NCBI GenBank assembly: GCA_963920525.1
Contig: OY986439.1
Span: forward strand, 47,032,982-47,096,981
Length of the DNA: 64,000 bases
Origin: Dichetophora obliterata
Lineage: Eukaryota; Arthropoda; Insecta; Diptera; Sciomyzidae
Direction of reading: 5' to 3'
The first letter of the stretch is position 1. Each line of letters begins with the position of its first letter. Under the pieces are notes generated by a model. It made no database searches. It was not told where the DNA came from and worked only from the letters and a program-made list of their open reading frames with translations. Shown here in pieces: positions 22,979 through 34,993 of the stretch. A program made the translations under genes and the position numbers.

Positions 22979-24650
22979 AAATTTTATTAAATATTAAAAA
23001 TTTTAAATTTAAAGAACTAAGTTTTTAATTTTTTCGAATTTTACACAAAATGCTTTCAGATGGTGTTTATTTTATAACTATTATTTTTGCTTTAATATGC
23101 ATAAATTTAAGAAATTCAGGCCATGAATTCAAGAACTCAAAACTTTTCCATCGATATCTTGGCAGTGAGGATCGCATTAGAAATATTGAATTTATTTAAA
23201 TTTTAGTGAAAATAAAATTTAAAAAAATTCAAGAAAAGGCACGAAAAACAGCATTATCCTTAATGCTATTGCAAAACTTAAAATTTTTTGATGCAGATTG
23301 GAAGAGCCCTTTTCGGCCTTAAATGTCTGACAGTTTATTTTGCATACAAATTTTTTACCAGCCACTATATTTATGAAAAACATGAATTTTGGAGGTTTTT
23401 GCAAAATGTTTTAGCTCACTGGCGGCTATCGTAACAGCCAAAATATTTTGAAAAATCGTTATAAAATAGGCCAAGGCTAGTTTTTAGAGGAATACAAATA
23501 GAATTTTTTCTGATTTTTTTCTGAGGCACGTTAATTTATATACTAACTTATATACTTTATATACTTATATACTTTATATATAAAAAAACTTATCTTGTAA
23601 ATGAAATAAAAAAAAACTAATATATTTTATTTTTTTTAATTTTGAATAAAAAATGTTCTTCAAAACCCCCTCATAAGTAAGCCCTGGCTACTGCCCTGAC
23701 CCTCACTTTTTGACTAAATAACCACTGCAAATTAATATTTATAAGAAATTTGCTATAATTTTTTAAATGAAAAGGAATTTTTTATTTTATTTGTTTAACG
23801 ACCTTTTTTTAAGTAATTGTTATTCTTAATATTTGCGGGCTCAAAGTTCTAGATATTAAAAATGAAAAATATAGTTTTAATTTTTAATTTGTATTGCCAG
23901 TATTTCATTTGCCGTCGGCAATCATCTCTGGGAAAAAACTTTAAATAATTAAAATATTTTAACAATTATAAAACATTTAATTTAACATCAAGAAATGACA
24001 TTAAACATTTATATCACAATTTTTAGTTATAAAACAAGATTTTAAATACATTACAAATAAGTTTTTAAAAACCTGATCCCACAAGAAGTGAATTTTTTTT
24101 GTTAATATGTTTTTGTGTTTAAATTTTTGTTTAATTATTAAAAACTGTGATATTATTGTTTAATGTCGTTCTTTGATGTTAAATGTTTTTAAATGTTAAA
24201 ATATTTTAATTATTGGCAATAAATTTTGGTAATAAAAATAACAAATTAAATCTATTAAAGGATTTCATTTTTAATATTTTGGACCCTTGAGACAGCAAAA
24301 AATTAAGAATATAAATTCATAACTATTTTACTATAATTTTATTTGTCATAACAAACATAATTTTGTAGAATCAAATTTGAGTTTAGTGCCAAATAAATGC
24401 ATGAAGCAACAGGATCCAGCAACAAGTTCTTTACATCAACTCTTTAGTAGTCGGATTTGGCTTCTGCAGAGCATCAACTTTGATAAGCTTATACGCACAA
24501 ATTCTGTTTAATCAAAACATAATTATTTGTGCTTTTTGCCTTTCAATTTAATATTTTTTCTACTATTAAACAAAAAGCAATAGTTCGAAAAAATGCTTAC
24601 TTTATTCTGCATTGATTCACAGGTTTTGATGTTTAAATAGATAATAGTAA
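22979..24650. other. No gene seen
   Basis: Very AT-rich intron sequence with poly-A/T runs and no recognised element. Confidence 0.4.
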
Positions 24651-25161
24651 AGGCCGCTTTACATTGTCCTACTGTGTGTTACCACATGTGAGATAGAAAG
24701 TATTATTGAATTTCATCATGCTGTCATTTTTCATTTTTGTATGAAGAAATTAATTTTTCGCTTTTAGACTATCTCACAGAGTCGCACCACATTCTTATAC
24801 TTTACACTGTTCTAAAATGTGAAAATTTGAGTAATGAATCGGTTTTAATGAATTTAAAGACCCTACAAAGTTCAATAAGCTGTAAAACTGCTTCCTTCTG
24901 TTATTCCATTTGAAAATACATTACGAGTTTAAAATTTGCTCACTTAAATAATAAATTTCAAGTAAGTTTATGGTAAAATGCATCTCTGGTGGGATAGAAT
25001 GTGTGATGAAATTAGAAACGAACCAAAAAATAAAATGTGGTACGACATGCCAAAAAAATCAGAACAGACATTGCTTTCCGTTGTTTACACCATCTCACTT
25101 TCTATCATACATAAAAATTTTGACATGTGTTAACACACAGTAGGATAATGTAAAGCGGCCT
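24651..25161. mobile_element. Harbinger-like MITE with TAA duplications, 511 bp
   Basis: The ends are inverted repeats about 40 bp long, AGGCCGCTTTACATT then TCCTACTGTGTGTTA, with few mismatches. TAA flanks both sides (24648-24650 and 25162-25164), matching the 3-bp TWA target of PIF/Harbinger elements. The interior is non-coding. Confidence 0.8.
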
Positions 25162-25233
25162 TAAATTATTTTAAAAAGCAACCCTTGTAACAGTATTATC
25201 GACTTTATCAATTAATCGACATGAAAATACATT

Positions 25234-25427
25234 AGGCTGGCTCGATTTACAAACCTATGTTGCCTGGGCAATTTTCGGATCCCTAAAGGAAAAATTGATA
25301 AAATTGAAGATGTGATAGGGTAAAGTGCACCCTTAATGCCCTTTTTTTAATAACCTTTCATGACGGATCCGAAAATCGCCCAAGCAACATACATTTTTTT
25401 ACCTTCTTATAAATCGACCCAGCCCAA
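25234..25427. mobile_element. Short inverted-repeat MITE, about 190 bp
   Basis: GGCTGGCTCGATTTA and, from the right, GGGCTGGGTCGATTTA open the two arms. Both then carry TATGTTGC.TGGGC and ATTTTCGGATCC in the same order. The arms make up most of the element. No clean target duplication is visible. Confidence 0.7.
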
Positions 25428-27921
25428 TATACAAATCTGCGCATAACAATAAAACTGCAAGAAAAATACAGGAATTGTCCATTGATTTTTTTTTTGCAAA
25501 TTCAATTGCCGCATTTTTCCCAGTTACTAAATCTAATTTGGATTAATAAAAACTTTCAAATCTTTAACAACATTTTGTTTCCAGGTATTGACATATACAA
25601 ATAGTTATTTAAATCGAATTTAGTTGATATACAATTTTTTAATGCTATTATGAATTCGCATAAATAAATTGTGAGTCATAATATTGTGCAGTCTTTAGAA
25701 AAAAAGCCAATTTGTTGCAATAGGCATCTAGATGGCGTTATCGACATATGCAAATCGAATTCACAGTAACTTTTTCAATGAAAAGAAAACATCGCCACAT
25801 ATTTCTAAAAATTTAATTTAGACCTGCTAAAGTCTAAAAAACAGTCACAAAAAATTGAAAAAACGATAAAGGGGTGCGGAGGTCTAATAAATTATTGTTG
25901 AAGGCTAAGTATTTTTAAAAATTTTGAAAACAGCATGTCAAAAAAATGCAATTACTCACAAAGATCAAAGGATTCCATCGTAATTTTCTTAATAGAATGC
26001 GTCATATGGAAGAGCATACAAAAAAGAATTTCGAATTTTTATTATTTTCACAACAAAAACAACTTTTTCACCGTTTCTTGGACAAAAATTAAATACTTTG
26101 AATTTAAAAAAAAAAAAAATTAAAATTATAAATACCTTGCTCACGGAGCTGTAGATATAATTTTTTTTAATTTTTTTAATTGAATTTTTTACAAAAAGAA
26201 AATTTAATGAAATATATTATAAAACAGCGAAGATATTTGCATCGAAAGCCAAAACTTTGAATTAAGAATAAATATTTTTTGCTTTAGGTAACGATGTTAT
26301 ATTGAAAAATTCATTGTGCTTAGATTTTCTATAGATTTCAAGATATGAAAATGTTATTGGTGTTTTGTTTTGTTTGCAAAAGGAAAATTTTTCAAATTTA
26401 ATTATTCTTAAGAAAATTTTAAAAGGTAGTATACATTAACATACATTGAATAAAAATATGCATATTGTAGGGTACTCAAAAGAGATAAACGAAAACAGTC
26501 CAGGTGGTATTTTTAGCCCTTTTAATAGCTAAAATTACCTTTTCTTTCTTTCATTGTGTTTTTTAGTGTTCACTAATGATCACTTTTTAGTGTTTTTGCT
26601 TTCAATGTTTTTTTCCAAAAGAGCCGATATTTTAAAGCAAATCATTTTTTGGTGATTATAAGTGCCCTATGTACCGACCAGAGATTTAAAGCACTTTCAT
26701 GCAAACACTGAGGAAAATCTAGTCCGCAGTTTTCACTTTATGCACACACAAACATATAGACAAACATTTAAAAATTACATTATTGGAATCCTTGGTATCC
26801 TTCAAAATGTTCAGCGCAAAAAGAATTTCGAAAAAATATTCAATGTACAGATTTTTTTACAGATTTTATTTGCAATAATTCAATTCTTTGTGATACAGTG
26901 GGCAGACTCCATTCTTGGTGAGCCTAATAATTGTTTGCTTTGTTTCTTTTTTTTTCCTTTTCCGGTTTGATGTTACTGACTACACAATTATTTTTTTTGT
27001 GATTTTAAAATGCATTGAATAATATTTTCAGTAAAAAAAAATATTTTAGTTTTATTTACCAGGTTCCTTGCATGCCAGTCTACCAACAACATTTCAAGTT
27101 TGTGAAATATAGTCAGAGTTTTTCAAATAAAAATAAAATTAATGCAAGCAATATATTTTTATACATAAGCTCATTGCTTTATTAGTTAAGAGGGATACGT
27201 AGTTGTGTGGAGAGTGAATTCAAGCTTAGTTTGTACCAAAAAAATTTTTATTTGCTTCGTTCATGTTTCATTCTGGCCGTAATTTTACTGAACCCATTTT
27301 CTTATTATAAAAAATATAAACCTATACAATAATCAAATATCCAAGGGGTGGATTTCGGGCTTCAAACTCCCTCATGGGGTGCAATGTTATAAACAAAATT
27401 TGTATAAAACATTCTATAGCTAAAATAATAGTTTTTTACAAATAAAGTTATAAAAACAGGGTCCGAAGTTAAAATTCAAAAAAGGCTTTCTAATGTAAAA
27501 AGTTAATATTTATTAAAAAACATATATAAGCATTTCAATCAAAAGGTCTATTGCTACTGTTAAATTTAATGTAACTGAAATTTTTTTTATACCTCCATAT
27601 TAAAGAAAAAAGTTTTAATTAATATTGTGAGAGTATTGCAAGCTGACCTCAATTTGAATTTTTTAAAAATATCAACAAACTTGATGAATGGTAACAAAAG
27701 TAGAAAAATGGTGACAAAAGTTTCAACATTTTAATTAAAGCTGGCATTTTATGAGTATAAAAAATACTCGTATAATACAAAGTTTAAATCAATTTTTTTC
27801 AGTTTTCAATTTTTAATGTCCTGAACTACGTTTCATATGTCTTTCTATTTCTATTAAGTAAATTAAACTATAAAAAATTGGTAGTTTTTTAGAAGGTAAA
27901 ACCTGTAACGTAACGTATGTA
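25428..27921. other. No gene seen
   Basis: AT-rich intron. TAGGGTACT (about 26468) and, inverted, ATAGGGCACTTA (about 26672) might bound a 200-bp MITE, but the match is too short to call. The open frame 26662-26970 has no domain. Confidence 0.35.
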
Positions 27922-28030
27922 CCATAACGTATCATATTATGGCTTGTATAAAAAAATAAAAAAAACATTTAAACGAAACAATTATGAAAATATATCAACA
28001 TTATTCCATTGAATACTAAAATGACATAAA
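27922..28030 (+). repeat. Dispersed repeat, copy 2 (partner at 46-150)
   Basis: Shares ordered blocks with 46-150, such as CATAACGTATCATATTAT, CTTGTATAAAAA and CAACATTATTCCA. Unknown family, non-coding. Confidence 0.55.
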
Positions 28031-28569
28031 CGCAGATTTTTTCTTTATATTGATGCAAACAAAAACTTTTTTTTCTTTTTAGCATAAAAAAGATATCAAT
28101 ATTGATAGATATAAATAAAAATAAAATTTATTATGCTAACAGATATAAATGAAAATTAAACTGCTCAAATTCTTTGATATTTTTATACAAGCCTTGGCGT
28201 CACCATTTTGCGATCATTCCATTCTTTTCATATTGGCTACTATTTCAGCTCACAAACTAACGACAACTGCAATATTTCCCGTACAGTTTCCCGTACAACG
28301 CTTGAGCATTTTGTTAACACTTGATTCCACTCCATACATAATTTGCATACTCAAAAGATTGTGAGATAACGACAAATAACTTTGTTGTTATGAAATTTTA
28401 TGCTAGAAGTGTAATATTTTGTAAATTTCGAGTTTGGGTATTTTTACGAAAGCAAACGCAAAAAAATGCTAAAATTAAAAAAATTACATCACATGTGGCC
28501 ATTTAAATAATTCTTAAATAATTTTGTGCAAAAAAATACAAAAACCGAAATTCGAGTACGATTACTAAT

Positions 28570-31437
28570 AATCAAATTCATTTTCGCATAGATTTTTGCA
28601 ATATTCGTGGACTGAGGGCGAATTTTTTCTCGGTATATGTTTATTGTACTCTACATAGGTTTCAAATAATGGAACTAGGCGAGACCCAGGTGGCCGAGGA
28701 TGCAGATCCACTGGATTTTCATATACCTGGGTACCGCTTACTGCCATTGTTTTCTTTGCATAGAGGCATCGCCCTTTTTATAAGAACGGATGTAGCATAC
28801 CAGTGTGAGAGGAGTCTGAACGTGACCGATCCAGAGTTTAGCTCAATGTGAGTTAGGTTCAGGCTTCGCTTTCACTTGCGAAATTTTTGTTTTATTTATA
28901 GAAGCCCGAATCTAGGGAGAGAGCCCACTTTTAACTAACTGGACTCTCTCTCTCTGATTCGATTACGCATATTTTGGGGTTGTTTCCTGACAGTGAGATC
29001 GTTGTAGCAGGAGATTTCAATGTCCGCAACCCGGCTTGGTTACGTCACTCGGGCCCATTGACACCTGTTGGGCAATATGTTGAGCTATTTGCTGAATCAA
29101 ACCAATTGATTCAACTAGTGAAGGAACCCACTTTTTTTCCTCAAAGTGATATGCATAGCCATAATACCCTTGACTTTTTTCTGACTTCACATCATGAAAA
29201 ATATGATGTGAGTGTCAACGCACCTCTTGGTAACTCGGACCATTATACCATCTCCGCTGTTTTTCCATATTCTAACCCCTGCACCTCTACGCCTAAAGCC
29301 CCGAAGAGGACTGCATGGTTTTATGGAAGGGCAAATTGGACTGCGTTAAATAATTTTTATAGCAGCTTCAATTGGAAATTATGTTTCGCTGATAGAAATG
29401 TGAATGCCGCGGCTGTCATGGTACAAGAAATTATTTTATTGGGTATGCGGTCTTTCATTCCCAATAAGATGAGAAGCATTAAACCAAAAGACCACTCATG
29501 GTTTAATGAGACTTGCAGGATTGCAGTCAGGTCCAAAGAGGAAGCCTTTCAGAATTGGCGTTCTAACAAGAAAACTGATACTAAAAGACTTCGCATCGAG
29601 GCAAGGAATCGCTGCAATGCAATTTTAAAACGCGAAAAGTTTCTGCACGAAGCTCGCATTCGAGAACAGGTTCTTCTCTGTCCCAAAGGAAGCAAAAACT
29701 TTTGGTCATTTGTTAAAAGAGTGAAGAATCAGACATCATCATCGATTCCAACTCTTTTAAAAGATGACCAAATCTTCACTGACTCGGCTGATAAAGCGAA
29801 CCTATTGGCTAGATTGTTTGCAAAAAATTCCTCTCTCTCGGTAAGCAATCAGCCTCTACCCTTTGTTGGGGGTGGATCTTCTGCAATGCAGGAGATATAC
29901 TTTCGAACGAGAGCAGTTAAAAGGGTCCTTACAAATCTCAACGTAAACAAAGCCTCTGGTCCTGACGGCATACCGCCAATTGTGCTTAAAATGTGTGCTT
30001 CTTCGCTGGCTCGGCCTTTGCGCAACCTTTTCAACATCTCCTACAGAACAGGAGTATTTCCATCTTGATGGAAGGTGGCAAATGTCCAGTCGGTGCCTAA
30101 AAAGGGTGATGCCACGAACCCTGCAAACTACCGACCTATTGCGATATGCTCTACGCTTTCCAAAGTAATGGAGAGCGTAATAAACTTCAACGTTGTGGAC
30201 TATCTGGAGCGCAACCAACTGCTCAGTGACCGTCAATATGGTTTCCGTAGGGCTCGCTCTGCTGGTGATCTTATGGCGTTCTTAACCGAAGAATGGAATA
30301 AATGCGTTCACTTTTTCGGCGAGAGCAGGGTTGTTGCTCTTGATATTTCTAAAGCGTTCGACCGAGTGTGGCATAAAGCGCTTGTGTCAAAACTTGTTGC
30401 ATATGATTATGGTTATGGTTTTGATGGATCACGTGTTTCCTCAAGGACAGAACGATTCGAGTCGTAGTTGACGGTATTTCGTCCGATGAGCACGCCTTTA
30501 ACGCAGGAGTACCGCAGGGTTCAGTTCTATCGCCAACCTTGTTTCTGGCTTTTATCAACGACCTTCTGTCGTTGACGCATAACCCAATACATTCGTTTGC
30601 GGACGACAGCAGTATTTGTCATTCGTATTCATTTAGCAAACGCCCAAGCTCTATGGAGATTGAGAGAAAAAGGCAAAATATGAATGACACACTCCTAAAT
30701 GATCTACAAAAAATCCCCGAGTGGGGTCTTGCTAATAGAGTAGAGTTCAATGCAAGCAAGACTCAGTGCTGCCTGTTAACCCACAAGCGGATGGATTGCC
30801 CCTTAGCACCCCTCAATATGAATGATGTGAATCTTGTGGAATCAGCCGCTCTTGACGTTCTGGGCATATCGATCAGATTTGATCTTCGTTGGAATGATCA
30901 CATTTTCGATGTGTCGAAAGAAGCGGGCAAGTGCTTAGGTTTTCTAAAACGGTGCAAAAAATATTTCACTTCAGCTGATCTTCGCATGATCTACACCTCA
31001 TATATAAGGTCGAAAATGGAGTGCAATTCGCACATTTGGGCAGGGGCTTCAAGATCTTATTTGGTCGTCGTGCGATATATTTGATAGGGGATGAAAGTAT
31101 TTCATCCTCGCTCAACTCTCTTGAGCATCGACGCAATGTTGGTTGCCTAAGCCTACTGTATAGGTATTACCATGGGAAGTGTTCAAGGGAGATACATGGC
31201 CTGACGCCACCAGCTCGTGTGTTTCCCAGGTCCACTCGGGCAGCTGTCCAAGCCCATCCTTTTACCATTTCATCGATGCCCAATAGAACATCGCATTACC
31301 GTGATAATTCGTTCTTTAGTTGCACGGTTAAGTTTTGGAATAGTCTCCCTGCGAGCGTGTTTCCTGGCAGTTTTAAGCAGTGCAAATTAAAAACAAATAT
31401 TCACCGACACTACTCCATCTATCCACCCTCCAACTAA
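28570..31437 (+). mobile_element. CR1/jockey-like non-LTR retrotransposon, 5'-truncated and decayed
   Basis: The element reads in order through an APE-type endonuclease, reverse transcriptase and a C-terminal region with WNSLP. ORF1 is absent and the first readable part is endonuclease motif 1, so the 5' end is truncated. The coding part stops at 31435-31437. A 3' UTR probably continues, but I could not place its end; no long poly-A tail with a duplication is evident. Confidence 0.85.
28570..31437 (+). pseudogene. Endonuclease/reverse transcriptase ORF2, broken in several places
   Basis: The endonuclease begins CNIRGLRANFFSVY at about 28583, then HRGIALFIRTDV, a gap with stops at about 28850-28975, then EIVVAGDFNVRNPAWL and NTLDFFLTS, and GNSDHYTISAVF at about 29250. 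Reverse transcriptase motifs: KASGPDGIPPIVLKMCA, KVANVQSVPKKGDA, NYRPIAICSTLSKVMES, ALDISKAFDRVWHKALVSKL, GVPQGSVLSPTLF and SFADDSS (catalytic Asp pair at about 30600). A C-terminal part has LEHRRNVGCLSLLYRYYHG and FWNSLPASVFPGSF. Damage: TGA at 30066-30068 in place of Trp, a frameshift at about 30415-30440, and another at about 31065-31085. C-terminal wording favours the CR1 side of the jockey group; the clade is an inference. Confidence 0.88.
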
Positions 31438-32088
31438 CTTCCACCCATCTTCCGAATCAACACAATGCTTACGCATTTAAAGGGGGCATCCCCTGAGCGT
31501 TGGTTCAGTCTAAAAAAAAAAAATTGCATTAACGATTACTTCAGATTACGCAAAATAGTAAAAAGTTTAAAAAAAAAGTAATCTGACCACTTTAAATTTT
31601 TATTTTTGTTTCTTTTTTATTATTTTAAGAATTAGAAGATTTATTTCAGCCTAAAGTACCAACAATTTGTAGATAATTTTTGTTTTGTTTATTTTGTCAT
31701 GCATTTTGTGTTTTTTAATGTGTTTCGTAAGTCTTTGTTTATTATTTAAAAACATGTATATGTTTTTTTATATAACAGTTTTAAATTGTTTAAATGTAAA
31801 TTGTTGGTCTTTGCGGCTTAAATAAATTATCTTATTTTTAAAAATAATAGAAAAAATAACAAAATTAAAAAGTAGTTGGATTATTTATTTGAATCCCATT
31901 CGTTATTTTGCGTTATCTCAAGTAATCGGGATTACAATTTGATTTTTTTGTATGACTACGATTAGTTATCATTATTTAGCAGCTGTGGTATTAAATTATT
32001 GAGTTTGATCTATAAACTTTACTTTACATTGTTTTCTATTACAATTTTATTTAGGAAATAATATTCTAATGGTGTCTGTTTGAGACTA
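31438..32088. other. Probable 3' UTR of the non-LTR element, then unique sequence
   Basis: AT-rich, no open frame of interest. An A-run follows at about 31513 (TCTAAAAAAAAAAAA). The exact 3' end of the retrotransposon is unclear. Confidence 0.4.
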
Positions 32089-32443
32089 AATAAAATAAAA
32101 TAAACTGGCCATTTCAGCCCTTGGAAGGACTTTGACCTAGCTTCTATTGATCAATTGTGTTGTACGTGTTATTAAATGTTTGATCACAAATGATCGAGAA
32201 CTGGACCTACGTGTTTTATGCCGACTCCGAACGGCTTGTGTTCTCAAGAAGCTTTACATGGCAGTTTTTACTCTCTGAGGTTTGCCATTGTCTGCAGAGA
32301 GGTAACGACCGAACAGAAAAATTCATTCAACTGAAAAAATTTTCTGTCTGAGCTGGAATTGAACCCGGGCTACCGCGGTTCTTTAGCTTAGGGGCCACGC
32401 ATTCTACCCACTAGGCTACGGCCGCCACTTCTGTTTGAGACTA
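32075..32443. repeat. 14-bp target-site duplications around the minus-strand SINE
   Basis: TCTGTTTGAGACTA occurs exactly at 32075-32088 and 32430-32443, directly flanking the SINE. This is the signature of target-primed reverse transcription and fixes the SINE boundaries to the base. Confidence 0.95.
32089..32429 (-). mobile_element. tRNA-derived SINE, copy 2 (minus strand)
   Basis: On the minus strand it starts AGTGGCGGCCGTAGCCTAGTG, has the same A and B boxes, the same body block (GCCGTTCGGAGTCGGCATAA) and ends GGCCAGTTTATTTTATTTTA. The tail is (TTTTA)n rather than poly-A. Perfect flanking duplications show it is the best-preserved copy. It lies about 0.3 kb upstream of the acceptor of the CARP exon at 32748. 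Confidence 0.92.
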
Positions 32444-32747
32444 GTTAAGTTTTTATCAATCTTATCATTAACTGTATTGATTGCATTGTCTGTATACTTT
32501 TAACATGAAATTTTATGCAAACCTTTTGAATAAAAACAGTATAAAATGAGCAGTAAAAATTTTTTGGACATTATCAAATTTTTACGCAAAATCTCTTAAT
32601 TAAGAACGCCCAAAAACAATTGTACTTCTTAAGGTTTAAATACATTTGAGTGAGTCATCGATATATTAGACAAAATTGCTTTACTCTTATATGCTTTCAC
32701 TTAATGGTAAATTTTGTTTCCACTAAATCTATAAATTAAACTTACAG

Positions 32748-32931
32748 TTGCATGCGCTGCGTCGCCTTATGCAAGGTAGTCCCGATCACCCCAAAGCGCC
32801 ACTGGGCAACAATTATCGGCCGCCACAACCGCTGTTACATCGACCTATACGCACGAATATTGAGTTCAAGACGATGAAAAACAACGGCAAATCAGCGTGT
32901 CCCACAATGTATCGCGATGTCTATTATAAAG
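32748..32931 (+). CDS. Carbonic anhydrase-related protein (CARP X/XI type), penultimate exon
   Basis: Acceptor CTTACAG ends at 32747; donor AAAG|GTAAG gives an exon of 184 nt, phase 0 in and phase 1 out. It encodes LHALRRLMQGSPDHPKAPLG, then NNYRPPQPLLHRPIRTNIEF. The RPPQPL..R.IRTNI block matches the CA10/CA11 sequence FRPVQPLNNRCIRTNI, which follows the alpha-CA fold. The rest (KNNGKSACPTMYRDVYYK) aligns with the short C-terminal tail of CA10 (CPNN...). A frame starting at ATG 32748+ is not the real start; the exon joins directly to the one ending at 2289. Confidence 0.92.
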
Positions 32932-33037
32932 GTAAGAAAACAATCAGAAATTAAAAAAAAACCTATCACTAAATTAACTCCTTCTCAAAAAATTATTCGA
33001 ACAAAATCATTTTACATATCATTTTAATTACTTGCAG

Positions 33038-33060
33038 CCACCAGTTGGAAACAACATTGA
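33038..33060 (+). CDS. Carbonic anhydrase-related protein (CARP X/XI type), last coding exon
   Basis: Acceptor CTTGCAG ends at 33037. Joined to the G left by the previous exon, the frame reads A-TSWKQH and stops at TGA 33058-33060. The 106-nt intron before it has good GT and AG borders. The short divergent C-terminus is normal for this family; the exact tail is supported only by splice phase and short length. Confidence 0.8.
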
Positions 33061-34055
33061 AGTTCAAAGACATTCAGGTAGGTGGCAACGTGAAACAGGA
33101 GCTTCCAATAAAAATAAATTTACTGGCATAAAAAATTTAAGTAGCAGAAAACTAAACCAATTAAAGAAATCATAAAAAAACAACAAAAAGAAGCAGCTAG
33201 CATAATTAAAACATATAATGTGTAAAAGTATAGAGAAGCAGCATCGATCGTACGGAGGACATAATGACAATTAAGTAGAGCATTAAATGAATAAAAAAGT
33301 AAAAAAAAAACATTAAAACACAAAAAAAATGTATAAAGTTATTAGACAAAATAAATTTGTATGTACACTTGTGTGTAAGTTTAGACTATTTCAAAGTTGT
33401 TTCAAAGTTATGTTGTACAGTAACAGTAAAGTATGTAAAGTGCAGAAAATTAAAATGAATATAAGAAAATCGATAGTTTCAAGGCAAAAACGAAAAAAAT
33501 AGAAGAATACTGCTAAGAAAACTTCCTACACATAAAAGATAACTAATAATAATAATAACCCACCATATAAAGCAGATTTTATAATCAAAACTAAAAAAGA
33601 AAAATATACGTAAGATATACCGAAGGTATTAAAACAGGGTGGTCAAGAAACTTAAGATACATTTTTTTACCAAATGGAAGAAAAACTGGAAAGCTTATTT
33701 ACAGAAGATGTTATTTTTTCATTATTTTTAATGGTTATACGATAATTTCTTTAATATTTTTAAAACTAATTCAAGCTATAGAAATATAACTGTTTTGCAT
33801 TTTTAAGCGAGGAAAAAGTTATCGCCATAAGACCCAAACCATACATCGCACAAGGAAGATTTATACACACAAATGTTTGCAATCACTACAGATACAAAAC
33901 TACAACCTAAAATAAATTTTTAAAAATAAACTTTGCTGTATCCCCTCTAAGGTTCTTTTTGTTATTTTTTCATTTTTTCGCCATAAAATCCAAACCATAC
34001 ATCGCAAAAGTCCGATTCGTGTTACATCCTACTGAAACAACTGCATTTCAATATA
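33061..34055 (+). other. 3' UTR and downstream flank of the CARP gene
   Basis: A-rich, non-coding sequence. AATAAA signals occur at 33107-33112, 33113-33118 and 33350-33355, and further ones near 33910. The true cleavage site cannot be chosen from sequence alone. The minus-strand open frames here are chance. Confidence 0.5.
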
Positions 34056-34125
34056 TGCAAAGCCATGGGCGTCCACAAGAGTAAGCAGGGGGCGCCCCCC
34101 TTAGGCAGTGAACATTTTGTAAATA

Positions 34126-34993
34126 CCCAGCAAACCAAAGCTTCCGAATTCATTACGAATTTTTCGATATTATTCCCAGTTCGGCATCCGAATTCGTTCC
34201 GATTTCGTAACGAAAATCGTATGGAGGGGTTGACACGAATTCGTAACGAATTGTCGTAACGAATTTGGAAGGAATTTTAGTAACGAATTCATAACAAATT
34301 TGCAAAAAATTGGAGTATGGTATTCGTGACGAATTCGTAACAAATTCGTAAAGAATTGACGTATCGATTTCGTAGCAAATTCGAAAGCAATTGAATTATC
34401 GTTTTCGTAACGAATTCGTAACAAATTCATAACAATTTCTTAACGAATTGCAGCACAGAATTCGTTACGAAATGAAGCATCAAATTCGCAACGATCTCTT
34501 AATGATTTGTGTACCGTATGTAATACAAAATTAAATAACAATTTCGAATCAAAGTTTAGTTAATGATTCCGCTTAAGATGCTCCAGACTATATGTTTCAT
34601 ACAAATGACATGCCAAAAATTACAGATCCTTTGCAACTACTATTATGGAACATATAAAAATGTGAATTTGATATGTCGCTTGTATTTGCATCTGTAAAAA
34701 CTAAAATTAGAACCATCTGTTTTAAAGAAAAATTTGTCTAAAACTAAATTATTTTACAAATGGAAAATTACTTAAACTGCCACTAGGCTCATTGCCTAAC
34801 AATTTTTTTCAACTCGAAATATTTAAAACACTTCACAATTTAAATTTGAAAATTTGATTTCGGAACTCTTTCGAATTATTCGGAAATGTTCCAAAATTAC
34901 TGTTGCGAAATAGTTACGAATTCGTTAAGAATTCTCGAAATAGTTACGAACTAATCGGAATTCAGACAAATCCGGAAACTTTGGTTTGCTGGG
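34126..34993. mobile_element. TA-flanked palindromic MITE rich in TTCGTAACGAA
   Basis: Terminal repeats CCCAGCAAACCAAAGCTTCC and, from the right, CCCAGCAAACCAAAGTTTCC are flanked by TA (34124-34125, 34994-34995). The left half is built from many degenerate copies of CGAATTCGTAACGAATT (about 34150-34520). No coding capacity; overlapping open frames on both strands reflect the repeats. Confidence 0.8.

Larger units (their letters stand above)
2290..32747 (+). other. Large intron (about 30.5 kb) of the CARP gene, filled with transposons
   Basis: The intron is bounded by donor GTAAAT at 2290 and acceptor TTACAG ending at 32747. Phase 0 on both sides joins KQQ to LHALRRLMQ, which fits the CA10 order (ITRMQ MHSLRLLSQ). 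It contains at least a dozen separate transposon insertions on both strands, listed separately. Unique stretches remain at 2290-3233, 6118-9224, 17-19 kb and 23-24.6 kb. Confidence 0.85.

Noticed and set aside
26468..26672. Possible MITE with TAGGG.ACT ends
   Set aside because: Terminal match is under 10 bp and no target duplication is visible.
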